DNA of 64,000 nucleotides, from positions 372,001-436,000 of the forward strand of contig CAWJFC010000016.1 of assembly GCA_963841945.1 (NCBI GenBank). Direction: 5' to 3'. The first letter of the stretch is position 1. The number at the start of each line of letters is the position of its first letter. Below are positions 16,198-24,498 of the stretch, piece after piece. The position numbers and the translations under genes are program-made. The notes under the pieces were generated by a model. The model had not been told where the DNA came from. It worked only from the letters and a program-made list of their open reading frames with translations, and did no database searches. Source of the stretch: Acidiflorens sp963841945 (GTDB lineage Bacteria; Acidobacteriota; Terriglobia; Terriglobales; Acidobacteriaceae).

Positions 16198-18345
16198 ATG
16201 CTGGAACCGTTGACCGCAGTACAGTACGTGAAAGGAATTGGCCCGCGGCTGGCCGAGGTGCTTGGCGCCAAGGGCATTAAAACGGTCGACGACCTTCTGC
16301 ATTATCTCCCCTTCCGCTATGAAGATCGATTGAATCCGCGATCGGTAGCCGAGCTGCGCGCGGGCGAGATGGCGACGGTGATTGCCGAGGTGCGGAACTC
16401 GGGGCTGTTTCGCACGCGGCGCATGCCAATTTTTCAGCTCACGGTGGGACAAGGACGAAGCCGGCTGAAATGCCTGTGGTTCAATGCGACTTATTTGCAG
16501 GGAAAATTTCAGCCGGGGCAGATGATCGCGCTGTACGGGAAGGTGGAGGCGGACCGCGATGGGCAGTTGCAGATCATGCAGCCGCAGTTTGAGATTTTGG
16601 GCGATGTGAATGAAGAAGGCGGGGCGGACGAAGCGGAAAAAAAGGCAGCGACTTCGCTGGAAGTGGGACGGATTGTTCCAATTTACGAATCTACCGGGCA
16701 GGGTAAGCTTACGCCGCGATGGTTTCGGCGGATCATTCGGGGGGTGCTGGAGAATCTGAATCCGGATTTGCCGGATCCGATTCCGGCGGCGGTGCGGGCG
16801 CATTTGAGTCTGGTTCCCCCGCGTGAGGCTTTGTGGCGCGTGCACTGGCCGGAGGCCGGCGAGAGCTTTACCGATCTACAGTCGTCGCGGACGGCGGCTC
16901 ATATCCGGCTGATTTTTGACGAACTCTTTTTTATTGAACTGGGGCTGGAACTGAAGCGGCGCGAGCAAAAGGCTCAGACCGGAGTCGCGTTCCAGCTCGA
17001 TGCGCGGGCACGCGAGGCGATCAAGAAAATTCTGCCCTTTCATCCCACGGCAGCACAGAAGCGTGTGCTAAAGGAGATCGCGACCGATATGCAGACGCCT
17101 TATCCGATGCGGCGCTTGCTGCAGGGCGATGTAGGATCGGGCAAAACGATCGTCGCGTTCGAGGCGGCAATTATTGCGATCGAGAACGGGTATCAGGTGG
17201 CGCTGATGGCGCCGACGGAGATTTTGGCGCAGCAACACTACTTTTCCGCGCGGCAAATTCTGGAGAAGGCTGGCTATCGAATTGTGCTCCTGACGGGGTC
17301 GATGGAGCAGGACCGCAAGCGGCTGGTGCGCCGGCATATTGCGCAGGGGAATGCGCAGCTGGTGATCGGGACGCATGCGCTGATTCAGGATCGCGTGGAG
17401 TTTGAGAAGCTGGGGCTCGTGATTGTCGATGAGCAGCACCGGTTTGGGGTGATGCAGCGGTTGAAGTTGATGAAGAAGGACAGTGGTGCGCCCGAGCCGG
17501 ATGTTTTGGTTATGACGGCTACGCCTATCCCTCGCACGTTGGCGCTTACGCTTTATGGCGATCTGGATGTCTCGGTGCTGGATGAGCTGCCGCCGGGACG
17601 GACTCCGATTGCTACACAAGCTGTGCCTGATGAACGGGCGGCGGAGGTTTGGGAATTCGTTCGCCGCGAGGTTGCCGCGGGACATCAGACTTACGTGGTC
17701 TATCCGGTGATTGAGGAGAATGAAGAGCGGGAGTTGAAGGCCGCGGAACAGATGCACCGGCAACTGCGCGAGAAAGTCTTTCCCCAACTGCACGTCGGCC
17801 TGCTGCATGGGCGGCTCGATCCGGATACGAAAGAGCGCATCATGCGTGAGTTCCAGCGGGGCGAGATCGAGATCCTGGTGGCAACCACCGTGATTGAGGT
17901 CGGCGTTGATGTGCCGAACGCCAGCGTCATGGTGATTGAACATGCCGACCGGTTCGGGCTGGCCCAACTGCATCAGTTGCGCGGACGGATTGGACGTGGG
18001 GCGGCGAAGTCCTTTTGTGTGCTCATGCATGGCGGCAAGGTTTCGGAAGAGGGCCAGCGCCGGCTGGACGCCATGGTGCAGAATAACGACGGGTTCAAGA
18101 TTGCAGAGCTGGATCTTGAACTGCGGGGGCCCGGCGATTTTTTTGGGACCAAGCAGGCGGGCATTCCGAGCTTTCGGGTAGCGAATCTGATTCGCGACCG
18201 GCAGTTGCTCGAAGCGGCGAAACGCGAGGCGGCGTTTGTGGTTGCCGGGCCAAACGCCGAACTATCGCAGGCTGAGATTGACCGCGCGTTGAAGGCGATG
18301 CGGGACCGGTGGTCGCTAAGTTATGGGCTGGCGGAGGTGGGGTAA
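16198..18345 (+). CDS. recG: ATP-dependent DNA helicase RecG
   Basis: 715 residues. The N-terminal wedge/OB region (YLPFRYEDRLNPRSV, FNATYLQGKFQPGQ) is followed by helicase motifs: GDVGSGKTIVAF (Walker A), APTEILAQQHY, DEQHRFGVMQR (DEQH box), MTATPIPRTLAL, ATTVIEVGVDVPNA and LHQLRGRIGRG. It remodels stalled forks and Holliday junctions. The N-terminus carries YVKGIGPRLAEVL, a helix-hairpin-helix-like turn seen in RecG. Its stop is followed directly by a heptad repeat. Confidence 0.97.
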   Translation: MLEPLTAVQYVKGIGPRLAEVLGAKGIKTVDDLLHYLPFRYEDRLNPRSVAELRAGEMATVIAEVRNSGLFRTRRMPIFQLTVGQGRSRLKCLWFNATYLQGKFQPGQMIALYGKVEADRDGQLQIMQPQFEILGDVNEEGGADEAEKKAATSLEVGRIVPIYESTGQGKLTPRWFRRIIRGVLENLNPDLPDPIPAAVRAHLSLVPPREALWRVHWPEAGESFTDLQSSRTAAHIRLIFDELFFIELGLELKRREQKAQTGVAFQLDARAREAIKKILPFHPTAAQKRVLKEIATDMQTPYPMRRLLQGDVGSGKTIVAFEAAIIAIENGYQVALMAPTEILAQQHYFSARQILEKAGYRIVLLTGSMEQDRKRLVRRHIAQGNAQLVIGTHALIQDRVEFEKLGLVIVDEQHRFGVMQRLKLMKKDSGAPEPDVLVMTATPIPRTLALTLYGDLDVSVLDELPPGRTPIATQAVPDERAAEVWEFVRREVAAGHQTYVVYPVIEENEERELKAAEQMHRQLREKVFPQLHVGLLHGRLDPDTKERIMREFQRGEIEILVATTVIEVGVDVPNASVMVIEHADRFGLAQLHQLRGRIGRGAAKSFCVLMHGGKVSEEGQRRLDAMVQNNDGFKIAELDLELRGPGDFFGTKQAGIPSFRVANLIRDRQLLEAAKREAAFVVAGPNAELSQAEIDRALKAMRDRWSLSYGLAEVG

Positions 18346-18347
18346 TT

Positions 18348-18371
18348 CAGTTGCCGGCTGCCGGTTGCCAG
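18348..18371 (+). repeat. Heptad repeat tract after recG
   Basis: Three 7-nt units CAGTTGC CGGCTGC CGGTTGC plus CAG, beginning within a few bases of the recG stop. Member of the 7-bp degenerate repeat family scattered through this window. Confidence 0.75.
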
Positions 18372-18426
18372 ATCTCCCTCCGAAGCTCCGAAACATTAGA
18401 TGCTTGGAACGGTTCGCCGCCGTCGG

Positions 18427-18858
18427 TTAGCGCGCTGCCGCTGAGAGGGTCCGGGTGGCTGGATGTGCTTTTAAATATTGGATCAGGGTGACGTCATCTT
18501 CCTGCATGTGATGTTTAAGCCAGTTCGTCAGGAAGGTGGAGATGGTCATGGAGAGTACCAATTTGCCCTCGTGGAACTTTGCCAGTAAATCCTCGACCTG
18601 ACGGGTAAGTTCCAGGTGCTTGGCTCGATGGGCGAGGAAACCAGGAAAGGCGATCGAGGTCATCAGCCTCTCCTCCTCGGCGAAATGATCGATCGTATAT
18701 TTGGCTAATTTCTGCAGGTTGGGCGCGAGCGCGTTGTTCCCCTTACCGGCCATGATGGCATCGTGCAGGGCATTCACCATCGCAAAAAGAGTCTCATGCT
18801 GGATATCGACCGCTTGATGTCCGGACTTGTAGCTGTCGTCCCATTGTGCGATCGACAC
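18427..18858 (-). CDS. Bacteriohemerythrin
   Basis: 143 residues from a GTG start. The di-iron ligands of the family are in place: H in SGHQAVDIQHETLF, HFAEEERLM, HRAKHLELT and HHMQEDDVTLIQYL. It is a four-helix O2-binding protein, cytoplasmic, with no signal peptide and no fused sensor domain. It probably delivers or senses O2; the context gives no partner. Confidence 0.92.
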   Translation of the reverse strand: MSIAQWDDSYKSGHQAVDIQHETLFAMVNALHDAIMAGKGNNALAPNLQKLAKYTIDHFAEEERLMTSIAFPGFLAHRAKHLELTRQVEDLLAKFHEGKLVLSMTISTFLTNWLKHHMQEDDVTLIQYLKAHPATRTLSAAAR

Positions 18859-19041
18859 GACGCGGCCCCTGCTTTGGCGTTGAAGCGTTCGCGCGCCTCC
18901 GCAAGAAGAATTATCGGCAGCTGTTGGCAGAGCTTTAGAGAATGGGCTACGAGAAGAGCTTTAGATTAGAAGGCAGAGACCGGCCGCGGAATCTCGTGGT
19001 GCACGCCGGAGCCGTGTTGTTTTAGGCCGGCAGGGTTCTGC

Positions 19042-19136
19042 TATCATCGCGCCAAGGTCGCACAAAGCGGGAGATCGCGTGCGACTCCCAATATCAAAGA
19101 CTGGCTATGAGCCACTCATCTTGAGGAGTTCTTATC
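19042..19136 (+). promoter_or_regulatory. Structured 5' leader with two mutually exclusive hairpins
   Basis: A TATCAT -10-like box (19042-19047) places a start near 19054. Downstream, TCGCAC (19058-19063) can pair with GTGCGA (19079-19084). Alternatively GGGAG (19069-19073) pairs with CTCCC (19085-19089), reinforced by an inner TCG/CGA. The two folds compete for the same bases. GAGGAG follows at 19123-19128, 8 nt before the ATG of the 72-aa gene. Confidence 0.4.
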
Positions 19137-19355
19137 ATGGATGCAGCAGCTTTTTCACTTGGCAGCCGCCGTAATGAAGATATTGCGCTCGACCTAATGA
19201 AGTTCATCGCGATGACGACCAGCTATGGGCGCACGAGCGGAGCGGGCGGAGGCGTGGGGTTCCAGGGCGGTGGCACGGCGACCAAACCCGAGGAGTTCGC
19301 CGACCATCTGCTGGAACTGTATGGAAAGTGCCTAAAGGCAGTCGACACGAAATAG
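19137..19355 (+). CDS. Small Gly-rich protein of unknown function
   Basis: 72 residues: a helical N-terminus (RRNEDIALDLMKFIAMTTSY), a glycine-rich middle (GAGGGVGFQGGGT) and an acidic-to-basic helical tail (EEFADHLLELYGKCLKAV). A strong GAGGAG site and a structured leader support a real, regulated gene. It lies 33 bp before the cyclodeaminase homologue and probably shares its transcript. I do not recognise a family. Confidence 0.65.
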   Translation: MDAAAFSLGSRRNEDIALDLMKFIAMTTSYGRTSGAGGGVGFQGGGTATKPEEFADHLLELYGKCLKAVDTK

Positions 19356-19388
19356 AGTTGCGCTCGGCACCGCGCTTCCGTAGAACCG

Positions 19389-20351
19389 TTGACTCCGACT
19401 CAACCTAAATCCGAGGAATCGAAATCCGGGGCGGCGGCTCCGCGATTTTTCGACGAGGGCGAGGTACGCGCGCGGCTGCGGATGGCCGACTTGATCGAGG
19501 CCATGGAGCGGGCGCTGGTTGAGTTCTCGGCCGGACGCGTGCAGCAGCCGGTTCGAACCGTAATGGAATTCGGCGGTCAGGGGCTGTTTGGATTGATGCC
19601 GTCGCATGTGCCATCGCTGCCGGCGCTGGGCGCGAAACTGGTAGCCGTGTGCGCGGGCAACGCGGCGCGCGGTCTGCATACGCATCAGGCACTCATCGTG
19701 ATGCTGAATCCGGAGACGGGCGTGCCGGAGGCGGTGCTCGACGGGCGATACATTACGGAGGCGCGAACGGCGGCGGTTTCGGCGGTGTCGGCGCGTTACC
19801 TGGCAAGGAAGAATGCGCGGGTACTTGGGATTCTCGGCTCGGGGGTGCAAGCGCGGAGTCACTTGGAGGCGCTGCGACTGGTGCGGCAGTTTGACGAAGT
19901 GCGCGCATGGAGTCCGACCTTCGAGCACCTGCGGCGGTTTGCATATGAAACCGGAGTCACTGCCGTTGAGAGCGCGGAAGCAACCGTGCGCGGAGCAGAT
20001 GTGGTGGTGGCGGCAACGGCATCGGCAACGCCTGTGGTCTGCAATGACTGGGTGGCTGATGGGACGCATGTGATCGCGGTAGGGTCGTGCGTTCCGACGC
20101 AGCGGGAACTGGATCCGGAGTTGGTCGCCAGATCGCGCCTGGTGGTGGATTCGCGGGCGGCGGCGCTGAAAGAGGCCGGGGACGTCCTGATGGGCATTGC
20201 CGAGAGACGGTGGACGGAAGCCCATATTGCAGCGGAACTCGGTGAGTTGCCGACCCGGGATAACGAGCGCGAGGTTACGGTTTTCAAGTCGTTGGGACTG
20301 GCGGTTGAGGATGTCTATGCTGCACACCAGGTATTAGCCCAGCAGGATTGA
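19389..20351 (+). CDS. Ornithine cyclodeaminase / mu-crystallin family protein
   Basis: 320 residues from a TTG start. Family hallmarks are GLFGLMPSHVPSLPALGAK, ALIVMLNPETGVPEAVLDG, the TEARTAAVSAVSARYLAR helix and the Rossmann loop LGILGSGVQARSHLEALRL. Members reduce or deaminate small amino or imino acids with NAD(P) (ornithine cyclodeaminase, ketimine reductase, alanine dehydrogenase). The exact substrate cannot be read from sequence. An internal Met (MADLIEAMERA) is an alternative start but would cut conserved sequence. Confidence 0.85.
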   Translation: MTPTQPKSEESKSGAAAPRFFDEGEVRARLRMADLIEAMERALVEFSAGRVQQPVRTVMEFGGQGLFGLMPSHVPSLPALGAKLVAVCAGNAARGLHTHQALIVMLNPETGVPEAVLDGRYITEARTAAVSAVSARYLARKNARVLGILGSGVQARSHLEALRLVRQFDEVRAWSPTFEHLRRFAYETGVTAVESAEATVRGADVVVAATASATPVVCNDWVADGTHVIAVGSCVPTQRELDPELVARSRLVVDSRAAALKEAGDVLMGIAERRWTEAHIAAELGELPTRDNEREVTVFKSLGLAVEDVYAAHQVLAQQD

Positions 20352-20438
20352 AGGGCGCACGCTCGCAGAAGCAGGATTATTGAAGACTGGACTTTTTCGC
20401 TGGCCTCTTCCGTAACCCCTTTCCGTTGAATCTCTTCG

Positions 20439-20468
20439 TTGACAATGTTGCCGCCGGTCGGATATTCT
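20439..20468 (+). promoter_or_regulatory. Promoter of the rplM-rpsI transcript
   Basis: Perfect TTGACA (20439-20444), 18-bp spacer, TATTCT (20463-20468). It leaves a leader of about 145 nt before rplM. The leader holds no obvious classical L13 binding structure that I can identify by eye. Confidence 0.7.
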
Positions 20469-20619
20469 AGATTCCTTTGGAAGTCCTGCGGCTGCCCGCC
20501 CGGAACACCTAAGCGCGCGTTCTGCGTTGGATTGCTTTCTTAGCCAGGTTTTTACTTAAGAAGAATCAGGGCACTTAGCGGTCTTCATCATTCAGTTCTT
20601 TCAGTTTGGGAGAGTTACG

Positions 20620-21051
20620 ATGTCTACCTATTTCCCGAAAGAAGGGGAAATCGCGCGGAAGTGGTATGTGGTCGACGCCAACGGGCAAGCGCTCGGACGT
20701 CTGGCCTCGCGCGTAGCCCGCATTCTGATGGGCAAAGAAAATCCGCAATATACGCCGTTCATCGACACGGGCGATCACGTGGTGGTGATCAATGCTGAAC
20801 ATGTGAAGATGACCGGTATGAAGGTCGACCAGAAGACCTATCACCATTACACCGGGTATCCGGGCGGGCTGCGCTCCGAAGACCTGAAGAAGCGGCTCGT
20901 GCGCAAGCCGGAACTGGTGATTGAACAGGCTGTGTCGCGCATGCTGCCGAAGAACAAGCTCGGCAAGCAGATGTTCACGAAGCTCAAGGTGTACAAGGGC
21001 GACAAGCATCCGCACGAAGCGCAGAAGCCGGAAGCGAAGGTATTCGCGTAG
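20620..21051 (+). CDS. rplM: 50S ribosomal protein L13
   Basis: 143 residues with the L13 signatures RKWYVVDANGQALGRLAS, GDHVVVINAEHVKMTG and YHHYTGYPGG. GGGAGAG precedes the ATG by 5 nt. It is an early-assembling 23S rRNA binder. In most bacteria it pairs with rpsI, as here; the gap of 142 nt is unusually long and is filled by an inverted heptad-repeat pair. Confidence 0.97.
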   Translation: MSTYFPKEGEIARKWYVVDANGQALGRLASRVARILMGKENPQYTPFIDTGDHVVVINAEHVKMTGMKVDQKTYHHYTGYPGGLRSEDLKKRLVRKPELVIEQAVSRMLPKNKLGKQMFTKLKVYKGDKHPHEAQKPEAKVFA

Positions 21052-21056
21052 GAAGA

Positions 21057-21094
21057 AGCTTCGAGCTACGAGCCGCGAGCTTCGAGCTGGGAGC
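21057..21094 (+). repeat. Heptad repeat, left arm of rplM-rpsI intergenic inverted repeat
   Basis: Units AGCTTCG AGCTACG AGCCGCG AGCTTCG AGCTGGG plus AGC, starting 6 nt after the rplM stop. It is reverse-complementary over about 31 nt (26 matches) to 21159-21189, so the transcript can form a long hairpin between the two cistrons. Confidence 0.8.
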
Positions 21095-21158
21095 AGACAA
21101 GTTCAGGATTTCTTAGAAAGGTTATGCGCCAGACGCTTGAGTCTTCCGCGCGGCGATC

Positions 21159-21189
21159 GCTCGGAGCTCGGAGCTCGAGGCTCGAAGCT
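21159..21189 (-). repeat. Heptad repeat, right arm of rplM-rpsI intergenic inverted repeat
   Basis: Units GCTCGGA GCTCGGA GCTCGAG GCTCGAA GCT on the plus strand, the mirror of 21057-21094. It ends 4 nt before the rpsI ATG, so the hairpin would cover the ribosome-binding region. Confidence 0.8.
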
Positions 21190-21193
21190 AAAC

Positions 21194-21589
21194 ATGGCAG
21201 AGACGGTTCAATACTACGGAACAGGACGGCGGAAGGCGGCGATTGCGCGCGTTTATCTGCGTCCAGGCAGCGGCGAATTCAAGGTTAACGGCAAGGCGTT
21301 CGATGAATATTTCGTGACGCCCTCGCAGCGCATCAGCGCCAAGCAGGCTCTGGCTTTGACTGAGACCGGCGCCACCTTTAACGTGCTGGCGCGCGTCAAC
21401 GGCGGCGGGGTTGCTGGACAGGCGGAGGCGGTGCGGCTGGGAGTTACGCGCGCGCTCATGCTGTTCAACGCCGAGCTACGCAAGAAGCTGAAGGCCGAAG
21501 GCATGGTCACTCGCGATCCACGCGCGAAAGAGCGCAAGAAGTATGGACAGAAGGGCGCGAGGAAACGGTTCCAGTTCAGCAAGCGCTAA
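21194..21589 (+). CDS. rpsI: 30S ribosomal protein S9
   Basis: 131 residues: QYYGTGRRKAAIARVYLRPG at the N-terminus and the universal basic tail ending KKYGQKGARKRFQFSKR, whose last residues contact P-site tRNA. The ATG at 21194 (MAETVQYY) fits the family. A longer open frame reaches back to 20921 but overlaps rplM and is not family-like. No Shine-Dalgarno is evident because the heptad repeat occupies that position. Confidence 0.96.
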   Translation: MAETVQYYGTGRRKAAIARVYLRPGSGEFKVNGKAFDEYFVTPSQRISAKQALALTETGATFNVLARVNGGGVAGQAEAVRLGVTRALMLFNAELRKKLKAEGMVTRDPRAKERKKYGQKGARKRFQFSKR

Positions 21590-21740
21590 AGCGTGTCGGT
21601 GGTCATCGGTCGTTCGCGGCCCGATGGTGGTTTCACGGGTTGACAACGACTGAAGACCAAGGACAGACGACGATTTTAGGTGTTAAATTCATCCCCCCAC
21701 CTCCCCGAGATGGGGTGGACGGGAATGGCAATCCGAAAAG

Positions 21741-21805
21741 CAGTTACCGGTTGCCGGCCGCCAGTTTCCAGTGAGTCCACTGAGATCTGGCATCTGGCTA
21801 CTGAG
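21741..21805 (+). repeat. Heptad repeat tracts upstream of rpsB
   Basis: First tract: CAGTTAC CGGTTGC CGGCCGC CAGTTTC CAGTGAG (21741-21775). Second tract: ATCTGGC ATCTGGC TACTGAG (21785-21805), partly mirror-related to the first. Both precede the rpsB Shine-Dalgarno. Confidence 0.75.
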
Positions 21806-21841
21806 AACGGCGTAAGGATGTAGACCACATAAGGAGGTCGA

Positions 21842-22765
21842 TTGGCAAACATCACCATGAAAGAGTTGCTCGAAGCGGGAGTTCACTTCGGGCACCAAAC
21901 GAAGCGGTGGAACCCGCGCATGAAGGAGTACATCTTCGGCGAGCGCAATGGGATCTACATTATTGACCTGCAAAAGACGCTGAAGATGTTCAAAGAGGCG
22001 TCGAAGTTCGTGCAGGATCTGGCGGCCGAAGGGAGAATCGTTCTCTTTGTGGGCACCAAGCGCCAGGCTCAAGACGCGATTGCCGAAGAGGCGACGCGCT
22101 GCTCGATGTTCTACGTGAACCAGCGCTGGCTGGGCGGACTTTTGACCAACTGGGTCACCGTGCAGAAGTCGGTGAAGCGGCTGAAAGAGCTGGACGAAAT
22201 GGCCACCGACGGGCGTTACGATTTTCTGCCGAAAAAAGAAGTGATCAAGCTCGAACGCGAGCGCAAGCATCTGCAGGCGAACCTGGCCGGCATCAAGAAC
22301 ATGTCGCGGTTGCCGGATGCGATTTTTGTGATTGACTCGAACAAGGAACAGATTGCGGTGCGCGAAGCACGCAAGCTGGGCATTCCGGTGGTTGCGGTCG
22401 TGGACACGAACTGCGATCCCACCGAAGTGGATTATGTGATTCCGGGCAACGACGACGCACTGCGCGCGATCCGGCTGTTTACCTCGAAGATTTCGGAGTC
22501 TATTGCCGAGGGCGTGAACGCGATGGGCGACAAGCAGATGGCGGAGATTCAGGCTGTGGCCGCTGCCGCTCCCGAGGGTAACGAAGCTACTGCGGAGGCG
22601 GTTGAGGGCGAAGCCGCTGCCGAGAGCGAAGGCGTGGCGGCGGTCGCCATCCCTGAAGCTGAAGACATCCGCATGGAAGACGTCCTGGGCGCGGGAACAC
22701 GGAAGCGTCCGTCGGCGGTAGCCGAGGATATCGACGAGCTGCAGGCGGAAACGCGGAGGTCGTAA
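21842..22765 (+). CDS. rpsB: 30S ribosomal protein S2
   Basis: 307 residues from a TTG start preceded by a perfect AAGGAGG. Family motifs: MKELLEAGVHFGHQTKRWNP, FVGTKRQAQDAIAEEA, QRWLGGLLTNW and VDTNCDPTEVDYVIPGNDDA. The C-terminal ~70 residues form an Ala/Glu-rich acidic extension beyond the usual S2 core. It is followed by tsf, the classical rpsB-tsf arrangement, with an intercistronic hairpin between them. Confidence 0.96.
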   Translation: MANITMKELLEAGVHFGHQTKRWNPRMKEYIFGERNGIYIIDLQKTLKMFKEASKFVQDLAAEGRIVLFVGTKRQAQDAIAEEATRCSMFYVNQRWLGGLLTNWVTVQKSVKRLKELDEMATDGRYDFLPKKEVIKLERERKHLQANLAGIKNMSRLPDAIFVIDSNKEQIAVREARKLGIPVVAVVDTNCDPTEVDYVIPGNDDALRAIRLFTSKISESIAEGVNAMGDKQMAEIQAVAAAAPEGNEATAEAVEGEAAAESEGVAAVAIPEAEDIRMEDVLGAGTRKRPSAVAEDIDELQAETRRS

Positions 22766-22769
22766 AAAA

Positions 22770-22804
22770 CAGCTTTTAGCGATTGGCTATTGGCTTTCAG
22801 CAAT
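22770..22804 (+). repeat. Heptad repeat tract after rpsB
   Basis: Units CAGCTTT TAGCGAT TGGCTAT TGGCTTT CAGCAAT in perfect 7-nt register, beginning a few bases after the rpsB stop. Confidence 0.75.
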
Positions 22805-22816
22805 CTGTGAAGATCT

Positions 22817-22850
22817 GACCCGCGTGGTTGGTCTGCGCGGGTCTAGTTTT
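22817..22850 (+). terminator. Intercistronic terminator/attenuator between rpsB and tsf
   Basis: GACCCGCG / CGCGGGTC, 8-bp perfect stem with an 11-nt loop, followed by TAGTTTT. rpsB and tsf are normally co-transcribed, so partial termination that lowers tsf expression is plausible. Confidence 0.65.
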
Positions 22851-22890
22851 GTGGAAAGGCTTTTAACATCTCATCAATATGAGTACTACT

Positions 22891-23553
22891 ATGGCAAACA
22901 TTTCTGCTGCACAGGTTAAAGAGCTCCGCGAAAAGACCGGAGCGCCGATGATGGACTGCAAACAGGCTCTGACCGAGGCGAAAGGCGATCTCGAGGAGGC
23001 GGTTGTGTTGCTGCGCAAGAAAGGCGTTTCGGTGGCGGCCAAGAAGGCGGCGCGCGTGACCAGCGAAGGCTCGGTGGCCAGCTACATTCACGCCGGCGGA
23101 AAAATCGGTGTGCTCGTTGAGGTCAACTGCGAGAGCGATTTTGTGGCGCGTACCGACGACTTCAAGGAGCTGATTCACGACATCGCGATGCATATTGCCG
23201 CGAGCGATCCGAAGTTCGTCCGCAAGGAAGATGTGACGAAGGCGGACTTCGATCGCGAGAAGGAAATCTACATCGCGCAGGCGGTCGCTTCTGGCAAGCC
23301 GCAGAACATCGCCGAGAAGATGGTGGCCGGCAAGATGGAAAAGTTCTATGAAGAGGTCTGCCTTCTCGAACAGCCCTTCATCAAAGACCAGACGATCAAT
23401 ATCTCGCAACTGATTGCAGCGAAGGTCGGCAAGCTGGGCGAGAACATCGCGGTGCGCCGCTTTGCACGGTTCAAAGTGGGCGAAGCGACGGCTACGGTGG
23501 CATCGGTTACCCCTAAGCCCGATGAGGGTGAGGCGGCTCCGGCTGCCAAGTAA
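22891..23553 (+). CDS. tsf: Translation elongation factor Ts
   Basis: 220 residues, the short EF-Ts form. Signatures: AAQVKELREKTGAPMMDCKQ (UBA-like N-terminus with the MMDCK motif), HAGGKIGVLVEVNCESDFVA and the C-terminal LLEQPFIKDQ plus VRRFARFKVGE. It catalyses GDP release from EF-Tu. ATG at 22891 (MANISA) matches the family start; an in-frame ATG at 22879 would add four residues. No strong Shine-Dalgarno precedes either. Confidence 0.95.
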   Translation: MANISAAQVKELREKTGAPMMDCKQALTEAKGDLEEAVVLLRKKGVSVAAKKAARVTSEGSVASYIHAGGKIGVLVEVNCESDFVARTDDFKELIHDIAMHIAASDPKFVRKEDVTKADFDREKEIYIAQAVASGKPQNIAEKMVAGKMEKFYEEVCLLEQPFIKDQTINISQLIAAKVGKLGENIAVRRFARFKVGEATATVASVTPKPDEGEAAPAAK

Positions 23554-23557
23554 TTCG

Positions 23558-23579
23558 GGGGCGCTGCGGCGCCCCTTTT
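23558..23579 (+). terminator. Rho-independent terminator after tsf
   Basis: GGGGCGC / GCGCCCC stem with TGCG loop and TTTT, 5 nt after the tsf stop. Confidence 0.88.
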
Positions 23580-23633
23580 GATTTATGCTCGTTTTTACCA
23601 GGTTGTTATCCTGAGCGAGCGAAGGATTCCTTC

Positions 23634-24350
23634 ATGTCTCAGCCCGTCTTCAAACGCATTCTTCTCAAACTCTCCGGTGAGGCGCTGGCCGCCGATCAGG
23701 GCTTTGGTGTCGACACGGCGCATATTCATTCGATTGCGGGTGAGATTGCCGACGTGCATAACCTGGGAGTGCAGATTGCGATCGTGGTGGGCGGCGGGAA
23801 TTTTTTTCGCGGAGTGGCCGATCAAGCGAAGGACATGGACCGGGTCTCGGCCGATCACATGGGCATGCTGGCCACGGTAATCAATGCCCTCGCGTTGCAG
23901 GACGCGCTGGAAAAGCAGAAGGTCTATACGCGGGTGCAGTCGGCGATTGAGATGAACCAGGTAGCCGAGCCTTTCATTCGCCGGCGCGCGATCCGACATC
24001 TTGAAAAACGGCGGGTTGTTATTTTTGCCGGCGGCACAGGCAATCCTTATTTTTCGACCGATACAGCAGCTTCCCTGCGGGCCATGGAGATCAAGGCCGA
24101 CGCTATTCTCAAGGGGACGAAGGTCGACGGGATCTACGACGCAGACCCGATGAAGGTGAAGGACGCAAAGAAGTTTACCCACATCACCTACATGGACGTT
24201 CTGAAACAGGGTCTGAAGGTCATGGATTCGACCGCCATCTCACTCTGCAAGGACAATAATCTTCCGATCATCATCTTCAATCTCAACGAGCATGGCAATC
24301 TGCACAAGGTTGTGCTGGGAGAAAAGATCGGGTCGTTGGTTAGCGCCTGA
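23634..24350 (+). CDS. pyrH: UMP kinase
   Basis: 238 residues of the amino-acid-kinase fold: FKRILLKLSGEAL, IAIVVGGGNFFRG, MLATVINALALQDAL, AGGTGNPYFSTDTAASLRA and KGTKVDGIYDADP. It phosphorylates UMP to UDP and is a hexamer in bacteria. AAGGA precedes the ATG by 7 nt. The order tsf-pyrH-frr is the common bacterial arrangement. Confidence 0.97.
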   Translation: MSQPVFKRILLKLSGEALAADQGFGVDTAHIHSIAGEIADVHNLGVQIAIVVGGGNFFRGVADQAKDMDRVSADHMGMLATVINALALQDALEKQKVYTRVQSAIEMNQVAEPFIRRRAIRHLEKRRVVIFAGGTGNPYFSTDTAASLRAMEIKADAILKGTKVDGIYDADPMKVKDAKKFTHITYMDVLKQGLKVMDSTAISLCKDNNLPIIIFNLNEHGNLHKVVLGEKIGSLVSA

Positions 24351-24360
24351 GAACTTGTGC

Positions 24361-24438
24361 TCCGCGGATCTACACGGATTCGCGCCGATCAATCCCAAAA
24401 ATGAGGGCTTTATCCGTGGAATCCGTGTGATCCGCGGA
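24361..24438. repeat. Long inverted repeat between pyrH and frr
   Basis: TCCGCGGATCTACACGGATT (24361-24380) is reverse-complementary, with one unpaired base, to 24420-24438. The loop is about 39 nt. The motif ATCCGTG/ATCCGCGG recurs within each arm. No T tract follows, so it looks like a palindromic repetitive element rather than a terminator. Confidence 0.7.
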
Positions 24439-24498
24439 AGATTGAAGTTGGGTTTATAATCGAGCGTTTTGATCCTGTAATTATTGGAGCCTTGCAAT

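Noticed and set aside
19058..19089. H-type pseudoknot of the two stems in the 72-aa gene leader
   Set aside because: With no nucleotides between the two 3' strands a classical pseudoknot is sterically unlikely; mutually exclusive hairpins fit better.
20921..21193. N-terminal extension of rpsI
   Set aside because: It overlaps rplM out of frame and precedes the universal S9 start; the extra part is Arg/Cys-rich shadow sequence.
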